Shown: positions 1-5,137 of the stretch, one piece after another
How the letters are laid out: every line of letters starts with the position of its first letter
How positions within the stretch are numbered: the stretch's first letter is position 1
Assembly (NCBI GenBank): GCA_945860425.1
Contig: CAMAQU010000115.1
Span: 1 to 5,869, forward strand
Direction of reading: 5' to 3'
Source of the DNA: Sphingomonas paucimobilis
GTDB lineage: Bacteria > Pseudomonadota > Alphaproteobacteria > Sphingomonadales > Sphingomonadaceae
Length of the DNA: 5,869 nt
Position numbers and translations under genes: made by a program
The notes under the pieces: model-generated
The model's input: only the letters and a program-made list of their open reading frames with translations
What the model was told of the DNA's origin: nothing
Databases searched by the model: none

Positions 1-1
1 G

Positions 2-445
2 ATGGCCTGCATCATGGGCGTCGCTGCTGATGATGAAGAGACGCTGTCGCGCGCCAATGATCTTGGCCTTGCGTTTCAACTGGCCAATATTGCCCGCGAC
101 ATGAGCGAAGATGCTGATGCCGGGCGCTGCTATATCCCGTCACAATGGCTTGCTGATCAGGGCATTCTGCCCGGGGAACACATGAAGCCGCAGCATCGGC
201 CCGGCATGGCGAAAATTGCGCAGCGTATGGCCGATATGGCAGCAGGCTATGAAGCCAGCGCCCGGATTGGCGCACGCCGCCTGCCCTTTCGGTCGCGCTG
301 GGCGGTTTTGGCGGCGGCCGGCATTTATGGCGATATCGCCCGCGAAGTCGCCCGGCGCGGGCCTGCGGCGTGGGATAGTCGCGTTGTAACATCCAAGTCG
401 GCAAAGTTAGGCTGGGTGGCGCGCGCCCTTTGGCAATCGCTATGA
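2..445 (+). CDS. crtB: Phytoene synthase, C-terminal half (5' end outside window)
   Basis: This enzyme condenses two geranylgeranyl diphosphates head to head into phytoene, the first committed step of carotenoid synthesis. About 147 C-terminal residues are visible, roughly half of a family protein; the ATG at position 2 is an internal methionine, not the start, because the sequence already lies in the conserved helix before the second substrate-binding motif. Seen: the second Asp-rich motif in QLANIARDMSEDADAGRCYI (visible residues 26-45, with D33 and D37 as the D-x-x-x-D pair that holds Mg2+-diphosphate), followed by IPSQWL, and the usual C-terminal block LPFRSRWAVLAAAGIYGDI and SKSAKLGWV. 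The frame ends in TGA at 443-445. The isoprenoid gene ispG follows 54 nt later on the same strand, which fits a terpenoid role. Squalene/hydroxysqualene synthase relatives share the fold, but the C-terminal block is typical of CrtB. Confidence 0.92.
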   Translation: MACIMGVAADDEETLSRANDLGLAFQLANIARDMSEDADAGRCYIPSQWLADQGILPGEHMKPQHRPGMAKIAQRMADMAAGYEASARIGARRLPFRSRWAVLAAAGIYGDIAREVARRGPAAWDSRVVTSKSAKLGWVARALWQSL

Positions 446-499
446 TCATTGGCGTTTTGGGACTTGGCCTTACCCCCGCCATCAGAGTATAGCGCAGAC

Positions 500-1639
500 A
501 TGTCTTCTATTCGTCCTTGGCGCGATATCGCCCGCCGCACATCCCGTCAGATCATGGTCGGCAAGGTGCCTGTTGGGGGCAATGCACCGATCAGCGTTCA
601 GACGATGACCAACACCCTCACTTCTGACGCCAAGGCGACGATTGACCAGATCCGCCGCTGCGAAGATGCGGGCGTGGATATCATTCGCGTCTCCTGCCCG
701 GATGTGGAGTCCACAGCCGCGCTCAAGCAAATTGTCCGTGCCGCGCAGGTGCCTATCGTCGCCGATATTCATTTCCACTATAAGCGCGCGCTTGAGGCCG
801 CTGATGCGGGGGCCGCCTGCTTACGGATCAATCCCGGCAATATCGGCAGTGCTGAACGCGTGAATGAAGTTGTGAACGCAGCCAAAGCCAATGGCTGCGC
901 AATCCGCATTGGCGTGAATGCGGGCAGTCTTGAGAAAGACCTGCTCGAAAAATACGGAGAACCCTGCCCCGAAGCGCTGATCGAATCCGCGCTGGACCAT
1001 ATCAAGCTTTTGCAGGATCGGGATTTTCACAACTATAAAGTCGCCGTGAAGGCGTCCGACGTGTTCCTCGCCGTATCTGCCTATATGGGTTTGGCCGATG
1101 CGGTTGATTGCCCCTTGCACCTCGGCATTACTGAAGCCGGTGGGCTGATTGGCGGCACGGTCAAAAGCGCGATTGGCATTGGCAACATGCTTTGGGCGGG
1201 CATTGGTGACACAATTCGCGTCTCCCTTTCGGCGGAGCCGGAAGAAGAAGTCCGCGTCGGCTATGAAATCCTCAAGGCCTTGGGCCTGCGCACACGCGGC
1301 GTGCGCGTTGTCAGCTGCCCCAGCTGTGCGCGTCAGGGCTTTGACGTCATCCGCACCGTGCAGCGCCTTGAAGATGCGCTCCAGCATATCAAGACGCCCA
1401 TGTCGCTGTCCGTCCTTGGCTGCGTCGTCAACGGCCCCGGCGAAGCGCGGGAAACCGATATCGGCATCACCGGTGGCGGCAATGGCAAGCATATGGTCTA
1501 CCTCTCTGGCGTGACCGACCATCATGTCGAAGATGCCAGCATGGTGGATCACATCGTCAAACTGGTCGAAGCCAAAGCTGCTGAGATTGAGGCGGGTACA
1601 TCCGTCAGCATGGATAGCCTCCACGGAAAAGCCGCGTGA
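500..1639 (+). CDS. ispG: 4-hydroxy-3-methylbut-2-en-1-yl diphosphate synthase (IspG/GcpE)
   Basis: IspG is the cytosolic [4Fe-4S] enzyme that reductively opens 2-C-methyl-D-erythritol 2,4-cyclodiphosphate to HMBPP, the penultimate MEP-pathway step, with electrons from flavodoxin or ferredoxin. The 379-residue product has the normal bacterial length. Seen: a TIM-barrel part (about residues 15-260) with PVGGNAPISVQTMTNT, IIRVSCPD, VADIHFHY and RINPGNIG, then the cluster domain with CPSC (C273, C276) and GCVVNGPGEARETD (C308, and E315 at the position of the conserved fourth ligand). All expected cluster ligands are present, so it should be active. I chose ATG 500 because MSSIRPWRDIARR matches the usual start of alphaproteobacterial IspG; the upstream in-frame TTG at 449 would add 17 atypical residues. 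No strong ribosome binding site is visible, only GAG about 12 nt upstream. The stop overlaps the start of the following acetyltransferase gene. Confidence 0.97.
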   Translation: MSSIRPWRDIARRTSRQIMVGKVPVGGNAPISVQTMTNTLTSDAKATIDQIRRCEDAGVDIIRVSCPDVESTAALKQIVRAAQVPIVADIHFHYKRALEAADAGAACLRINPGNIGSAERVNEVVNAAKANGCAIRIGVNAGSLEKDLLEKYGEPCPEALIESALDHIKLLQDRDFHNYKVAVKASDVFLAVSAYMGLADAVDCPLHLGITEAGGLIGGTVKSAIGIGNMLWAGIGDTIRVSLSAEPEEEVRVGYEILKALGLRTRGVRVVSCPSCARQGFDVIRTVQRLEDALQHIKTPMSLSVLGCVVNGPGEARETDIGITGGGNGKHMVYLSGVTDHHVEDASMVDHIVKLVEAKAAEIEAGTSVSMDSLHGKAA

Positions 1640-2115
1640 CGATCCGCCTGCGCGTCGCGACGCGTGACGATATTGCCCTCATCGCCCATTTCATCCGCGC
1701 GCTGGCAGACTATGAAAAGCTGTTGGATGAGGTGCTGCTGGATGAAGGCGTATTGGCCGAAAAGCTGTTCGGTCCACGCCCCTATGCAGAGGTTCTGATC
1801 GGGGAAATTAATGGCCAGCCAGAAGGCTTTGCTCTGTTCTTCCATAATTTCTCGACCTTTGAAGGACGGCCCGGAATTTATCTGGAGGATTTGTTCGTGA
1901 CGCCGGAGGCGCGCGGCAGCGGCCTTGGCACGGCGCTTCTCGCTGAACTCGCCCGACTGGCCGTCGAACGCGATTGTGCGCGGCTCGAATGGTCGGTGCT
2001 GGATTGGAACCAACCCTCCATCGGCTTTTACAAGGCGCTGGGGGCGAGGCCGATGGACGAATGGACCGTTTTCCGCCTTGATGGCGCCGCACTGACAAAT
2101 CTTGCCGCCCGCTGA
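1636..2115 (+). CDS. GNAT family N-acetyltransferase, SSAT-like
   Basis: A single-domain 159-residue GNAT protein that should transfer an acetyl group from acetyl-CoA to a primary amine. Seen: an N-terminal IRLRVATRDDIALIAHFIR segment, the LFFHNFSTF strand (residues 68-75), motif A at about 83-102 with the acetyl-CoA-binding loop RGSGLG, and the C-terminal WNQPSIGFYKALGA (124-137). The closest known pattern I can recall is the diamine/thialysine acetyltransferase group (human SSAT1/SSAT2): YLEDLFV and WNxPSIxFYKxxGA match well, and E84 and Y132 fall where the human catalytic Glu92 and Tyr140 lie. Substrate is not determined; a polyamine, thialysine or another amine is possible. The start is GTG at 1636, whose GTGA overlaps the ispG stop by 4 nt, implying translational coupling to ispG. 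No functional link with isoprenoid synthesis is evident. It converges on the GST gene with no spacer. Confidence 0.92.
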   Translation: MTIRLRVATRDDIALIAHFIRALADYEKLLDEVLLDEGVLAEKLFGPRPYAEVLIGEINGQPEGFALFFHNFSTFEGRPGIYLEDLFVTPEARGSGLGTALLAELARLAVERDCARLEWSVLDWNQPSIGFYKALGARPMDEWTVFRLDGAALTNLAAR

Positions 2116-2120
2116 TCAGC
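2111..2120. repeat. 10-bp perfect palindrome spanning two convergent stop codons
   Basis: GCTGATCAGC reads the same on both strands. It contains the TGA of the acetyltransferase gene (2113-2115, + strand) and the TGA of the GST gene (2118-2116, - strand), so the two coding regions abut with no base between them. The palindrome has no loop and no T-run on either side, so it is not a convincing intrinsic terminator. Confidence 0.85.
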
Positions 2121-2802
2121 CGGTGCGATAATCGGCAATCACCTCTCCGCAGGCCCGAAGTTCCTCCTCATGGGTGATTTCGCGCCAGCTTTCGCGCAGC
2201 GCCTCTTCCTCCCATTGGCGCATCGCGGGATGGGCCAGAATATGATCAACCCATCCCTGACCTGCCGCGCCCACATCCAACCCATAGGTGCGCACGCGAA
2301 AGGCAACGGGCGCGAAAAAAGCATCGGCCGCGCTGAACGCCGCGCCCGCCAAATATGGCCCGCCAAAGCGCGACAGCCCCTCGGCCCAAAGCTCCCGAAG
2401 GCGCGCTACATCCCCGGCCAATCCGTCGGACATGGGCTTTGGCTTCACGCGCACACCGACATTCATGGTGCAATCATTGCGCAGCGCCACAAAGCCCGCG
2501 TGCATTTCAACGACGGCGCATTGCGCCCAAGCGCGGGCATCCGCATCCTCCGGCCAAACCTGCGGAAAGCGATCCGCAAGATAAAGGGTAATGCCCAGTG
2601 AGTCATAAATGGTGCGGTCTGAATCCTGCAAAACGGGCACTTTGCCGGTTGGGGAAAAGGCCCGAAACTCGGCATAATTATTCGGCTTTAGAAACGGTTC
2701 CAGCCGATCTTCAAATTCTATGCCCAGCGCCTTCATCAACAGCCAAGGGCGCAAGCTCCAGCTGCTGTAATTCCGATTGGCGGTGATCAGAACAGGCCGC
2801 AT
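2116..2802 (-). CDS. Glutathione S-transferase family protein
   Basis: A 228-residue cytosolic GST-type protein expected to bind glutathione and conjugate or reduce electrophilic small molecules. Seen: an N-terminal thioredoxin-like domain (about 1-80) starting MRPVLITANRNYSSWSLRPW, where the serines S13/S14 are candidates for the glutathione-activating residue; GKVPVL (53-58) with the cis-proline P56; and IYDSLGI (65-71) with the D67-S68 pair that normally contacts the gamma-glutamyl group. The helical C-terminal domain has FSAADAFFAPV (156-166), containing the S-x-x-D N-capping box (S157, D160). The NYSSWSLR start resembles a large uncharacterised bacterial GST subfamily, so no substrate can be named. 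The ATG at 2802-2800 shares one base with the transporter stop (TGATG), indicating translational coupling; only a weak GGTGG lies upstream. It is the last gene of the minus-strand operon. Confidence 0.92.
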   Translation of the reverse strand: MRPVLITANRNYSSWSLRPWLLMKALGIEFEDRLEPFLKPNNYAEFRAFSPTGKVPVLQDSDRTIYDSLGITLYLADRFPQVWPEDADARAWAQCAVVEMHAGFVALRNDCTMNVGVRVKPKPMSDGLAGDVARLRELWAEGLSRFGGPYLAGAAFSAADAFFAPVAFRVRTYGLDVGAAGQGWVDHILAHPAMRQWEEEALRESWREITHEEELRACGEVIADYRTG

Positions 2803-3500
2803 CACATCGCCACCGCGCCAAAGGCTTTGCCAATTGCGGCGGTCGCCGCCATGGCAAAGGCACCCCAAAAGGTCACCCGCAAGACCGCACGCCCCATCGG
2901 CGCGCCGCCCATTTTGGCCCCCGTTGCACCCAGCACCGCGAGGAACAGCAGCGATGCCGCCGCAATCGCATATTCCACGCCCGCACGCGGCGCGAGCCAG
3001 GTCATCAACAGCGGAAGCCCCGCCCCCACGGAAAAGGCCGTCGCCGATGCCCAAGCGGCCTGAATCGGGCGCGCCGACATTTCTTCGGTCAGGCCCAATT
3101 CATCGCGTAAATGCGCCTTCAACGCATCCTTTTTCATGAACTGATCGGTCACCTGCTCGGCCAAGGCCCGGTCCAGTCCCCGACTTTGATAAATGCGAAC
3201 CAACTCTTCGCGTTCATGCTCCAGATCCGTTGCCAGTTCATGCCTTTCCTTGGCAATGTCCGCCTCTTCGGCATCCGCCTGTGAACTCACCGACACATAT
3301 TCGCCCGCCGCCATCGACATGGCCCCAGCAACCAGCCCGGCAATGCCCGTCAACAAGATAGACTGGGGGTTGGCCCCGGCGGCGGCGACGCCAATAACAA
3401 GGCTGGAGGTCGACACAATCCCGTCATTCGCACCGAGAACCGACGCCCGAAGCCAGCCAATGCGCTCCAGCAAATGGGTCTCAGTGTGAATGCGAGGCAT
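2802..3500 (-). CDS. VIT1/CCC1 family iron/manganese transporter (membrane protein)
   Basis: A 232-residue integral membrane protein of the VIT1/CCC1 family, whose members export Fe2+ or Mn2+ from the cytosol, usually by proton antiport. Seen: about five hydrophobic segments, near residues 19-41, 47-72, 147-170, 175-195 and 207-231. Between segments 2 and 3 lies a charged, helical cytosolic region (73-145) rich in glutamates (E78, E79, E85, E88, E94, E96, E98, E99), as in the metal-binding domain of plant VIT1. ANDGIVSTSSLVIG carries D26 in segment 1, and GAMSMAAGEYVSV carries M63 in segment 2; by family alignment these match the path residues Asp43 and Met80 of the eucalyptus VIT1 structure (my alignment by eye). 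Metal preference cannot be told. ATG 3500-3498 is supported by GGAG 9 nt upstream, inside the end of the SMP-30 gene, 3 nt after its stop codon. Confidence 0.92.
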   Translation of the reverse strand: MPRIHTETHLLERIGWLRASVLGANDGIVSTSSLVIGVAAAGANPQSILLTGIAGLVAGAMSMAAGEYVSVSSQADAEEADIAKERHELATDLEHEREELVRIYQSRGLDRALAEQVTDQFMKKDALKAHLRDELGLTEEMSARPIQAAWASATAFSVGAGLPLLMTWLAPRAGVEYAIAAASLLFLAVLGATGAKMGGAPMGRAVLRVTFWGAFAMAATAAIGKAFGAVAM

Positions 3501-3503
3501 AGA

Positions 3504-4415
3504 TTAATACTCCAGTTTCAAGCCGGGCCGTTTCCAGCGGGTTTTGGCGAGGCGCCCGGTGCCCGATAGGCAGATCCAGGCGTCCATCATATCGCTGCCG
3601 CCAAAGCAAATATTGGTGGTGAAAATGTCATCGGTCGCGACAAATTCCACCAATTCGCCTTCGGGGGAGATCACCGAAATCCCGCATTCGCCAATGGTCG
3701 CGACGCAAATGTTGCCACTTGCTTCCATCGCAAGGCTATCAAAGAATTTATATCCCGCCGGGCGGTAGATCGGGATGCCGGGGCCACCGGGGCCGGCCGC
3801 ATCATCCACCTTGCCGGGCGCGACAACGTTAAAGGCCATGAGGCGGCAGGTATAGGTTTCTGCGGCATAGAGCCTTTTGCCATCGGGCGAGAGGCCGACG
3901 CCATTGGGGTTGTTCGACGGGAAGATGACTTCTTCCAGATGGCTGCCATCGGTCTTGCCATAAAAAATGCCGACAATGTCATGGCACCGCTGCGCATAAT
4001 CCATCTTGCCATGGTCGGTGAACCAAAAGCCGCCATGCGCATCAAACACAATATCATTCGGCCCGCGCAGGACGCAGCCAAAATCGCCGGATTTGTAGAG
4101 GACTTCGACCTTGCCCGTGTCGATATCGATCCGTTCAATCCGGCCGCCGGAATAATCATCGGCAATGCCGTGCGGCGCACGCATGCCGTTCGACTCATTC
4201 CAGTTAAAGCCGCCATTATTGGTGCAGTAGAGCTTACCATCTGGGCCGAGGGCTAGGCCATTGGGGCCACCGCCCGGCCGCGCCACCACGTCTTTACGGC
4301 CATCTGGCCAAATGCGGGTGATCTGCCCCGTGGCAATTTCCGTCAGGATGACGCTGCCATCCGGCATGGCGACGGGGCCTTCTGGAAAAGCAAGACCTTC
4401 TGCAACAATATCCAT
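3504..4415 (-). CDS. SMP-30/gluconolactonase/LRE family protein
   Basis: A 303-residue six-bladed beta-propeller protein of the SMP-30/gluconolactonase family, whose characterised members are divalent-metal-dependent lactonases that hydrolyse sugar lactones or related esters. Seen: repeated propeller-blade phrases of the type PDGxxxxTE, GPDGKLYCTNNGG, FDAHGGFWFTDHGK and SPDGKRLYAAET. Likely metal ligands are E12 (FPEGPVAMPDG), N171 (NNPNGVGLSPDG) and D226 (FFDSLAM), with N120 (RGPND) as the usual extra active-site asparagine; all four are present, so catalysis is plausible. No signal peptide is seen, so it should be cytosolic. I prefer ATG 4415 because GGGGAG lies 9 nt upstream; ATG 4421, two codons earlier, leaves only a 3-nt gap. 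First gene of the minus-strand operon. The natural substrate is unknown, and the family name should not be read as proof of gluconolactonase activity. Confidence 0.9.
   Translation of the reverse strand: MDIVAEGLAFPEGPVAMPDGSVILTEIATGQITRIWPDGRKDVVARPGGGPNGLALGPDGKLYCTNNGGFNWNESNGMRAPHGIADDYSGGRIERIDIDTGKVEVLYKSGDFGCVLRGPNDIVFDAHGGFWFTDHGKMDYAQRCHDIVGIFYGKTDGSHLEEVIFPSNNPNGVGLSPDGKRLYAAETYTCRLMAFNVVAPGKVDDAAGPGGPGIPIYRPAGYKFFDSLAMEASGNICVATIGECGISVISPEGELVEFVATDDIFTTNICFGGSDMMDAWICLSGTGRLAKTRWKRPGLKLEY
3510..3513 (-). promoter_or_regulatory. Ribosome binding site of the VIT1/CCC1 transporter gene
   Basis: GGAG on the minus strand lies 9 nt before the ATG at 3500. It sits within the last codons of the upstream SMP-30 gene, so ribosomes finishing that gene could re-initiate on the transporter. 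This supports 3500 as the start. Confidence 0.7.
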
Positions 4416-4424
4416 GACCATATT

Positions 4425-4430
4425 CTCCCC
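4425..4430 (-). promoter_or_regulatory. Ribosome binding site of the SMP-30-like gene
   Basis: GGGGAG on the minus strand is the strongest Shine-Dalgarno sequence noted in the window. Its spacing is 9 nt to ATG 4415 and 3 nt to ATG 4421, which is why the downstream ATG is preferred as the start. Confidence 0.7.
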
Positions 4431-4439
4431 TTAACTTTG

Positions 4440-4489
4440 GGTGCAAGACTGACAGGCCCGCCGCCGTCTGCCAAGCCCCTGCTTGCACC
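4440..4489. repeat. 8-bp inverted repeat in the divergent promoter region
   Basis: GGTGCAAG at 4440-4447 and its exact reverse complement CTTGCACC at 4482-4489 are separated by 34 nt. Each arm therefore shows CTTGCACC in the direction of the gene it precedes, 24 nt before ATG 4415 (or 18 nt before ATG 4421) and 28 nt before ATG 4518. This could be a pair of operator half-sites or a shared promoter element; it may also be chance. Confidence 0.4.
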
Positions 4490-4517
4490 GCGCCCTATCG
4501 CGGGGCATGGAAACCCT

Positions 4518-5117
4518 ATGACGATTAAAACCCTTTTCACCACGCCCTTTTATGAAGGCCAGATCGATAATGCTGATCTGGTTGAAGAGCTAGAAGGTTC
4601 CTGCCGTGCGCTGGCGCGGGATGATGTGGCGGGGCAGACTTGGTCCAAGGCGCATGGCTATCCGGGCTACACCTCTTACGCCTCGCTCAATGATCTTCCG
4701 GTGCGCGACCCGGCCTTTGAGGATTTACGCCGCATATTGGACAAGCATGTGCGCGCCTTTGCCGAAGCGTGTCATTTTGATCTTGGCCGCAAGCCGAAGC
4801 TGGATAGCCTTTGGGTCAATATCCTAAAGCCCGGCGGCACACATTCCGGCCATATCCATCCGCACTGCATTATTTCCGGCACTTGCTATATTTCTGTTCC
4901 CAAAGGGGCAGGCGCCCTGAAGCTTGAGGACCCCCGGCTGGCCCGCATGATGGCCGCCCCCGTCCGCAAGCCGGACGCGCCAGAGGCCCTGCAACCCTTT
5001 GTTTATGCAGAGCCAAATCCCGGCACGATTTTCCTATGGGAAAGCTGGCTGACGCACGAAGTTATGCCGAGCAAAGCCAAGTCAGATCGGATTTCGATAA
5101 GCTTCAATTATCGCTAA
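4518..5117 (+). CDS. Putative 2-oxoglutarate/Fe(II)-dependent oxygenase (TIGR02466-like)
   Basis: A 199-residue protein resembling the small bacterial putative 2OG-Fe(II) oxygenase family; members are thought to have a double-stranded beta-helix fold and to hydroxylate or oxidise an unknown substrate. Seen: the N-terminal LFTTPFYEG that opens such proteins, LDSLWVNILKPGGTHSGHIH (95-114) giving HIHP (H112, H114), ISGTCYISVPKGAG (119-132), and the C-terminal core PGTIFLWESWLTHEV (168-182) with a candidate distal iron ligand H180. R191 in DRISISFNYR sits where the 2-oxoglutarate-binding arginine usually lies. The first ligand motif reads H-x-H rather than the common H-x-D/E. ATG 4518 is chosen because it gives the normal family start; only a weak GGAA precedes it, and the frame could extend to TTG 4437 with unconvincing residues. 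It is followed 20 nt later by the aldehyde dehydrogenase gene, probably in one transcript. Confidence 0.82.
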   Translation: MTIKTLFTTPFYEGQIDNADLVEELEGSCRALARDDVAGQTWSKAHGYPGYTSYASLNDLPVRDPAFEDLRRILDKHVRAFAEACHFDLGRKPKLDSLWVNILKPGGTHSGHIHPHCIISGTCYISVPKGAGALKLEDPRLARMMAAPVRKPDAPEALQPFVYAEPNPGTIFLWESWLTHEVMPSKAKSDRISISFNYR

Positions 5118-5137
5118 ATTCCGGCTATGGGATGGGC

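Larger units (their letters stand above)
4416..4517. promoter_or_regulatory. Divergent intergenic region, probable promoters for both operons
   Basis: About 100 nt separate the SMP-30-like gene (leftward) from the oxygenase-like gene (rightward), and both 5' ends face it, so promoters for both units are expected here or slightly upstream inside the genes. No clear sigma-70 -35/-10 pair with normal spacing is visible on either strand; TTGGCA (4474-4469, minus strand) could be a -35 but has no good -10. The region contains the inverted repeat listed separately. Confidence 0.5.

Noticed and set aside
12..482. 156-codon minus-strand frame antisense to crtB
   Set aside because: It is an antisense shadow of crtB, rich in Arg and Pro with no recognisable domain.
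449..499. Upstream TTG start for ispG adding 17 residues
   Set aside because: The added residues do not match the normal IspG start, there is no ribosome binding site before 449, and ATG 500 gives the usual length and N-terminus.
821..1624. 267-codon open frame on the minus strand inside ispG
   Set aside because: It lies wholly antisense to a complete, well-recognised ispG, and its translation shows no family motif. Long antisense frames are common in GC-rich genes with strong codon bias.
2170..2601. 143-codon plus-strand frame opposite the GST gene
   Set aside because: It is antisense to a recognised GST with all its motifs, and its own translation has no known domain.
2803..3054. In-frame N-terminal extension of the GST gene into the transporter gene
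   Set aside because: The extension is a shadow frame of the VIT1/CCC1 gene; the GST fold begins exactly at ATG 2802 and the TGATG junction explains its start.
3671..4240. 189-codon minus-strand frame in another frame within the SMP-30-like gene
   Set aside because: It overlaps the true frame throughout, and its composition (Ala, Arg, Ser, Met rich) is that of a frame-shifted read of a GC-rich gene.
4488..4503. CCGCG-CCCTAT-CGCGG hairpin before the oxygenase-like gene
   Set aside because: It has a 5-bp stem, no T-run, and is close to what GC-rich sequence gives by chance. It cannot be called a terminator or riboswitch.
4437..4517. TTG start at 4437 extending the oxygenase-like protein by 27 residues
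   Set aside because: The extension is Pro/Ala-rich, unlike the family start, and would take up the divergent promoter region including the inverted repeat.
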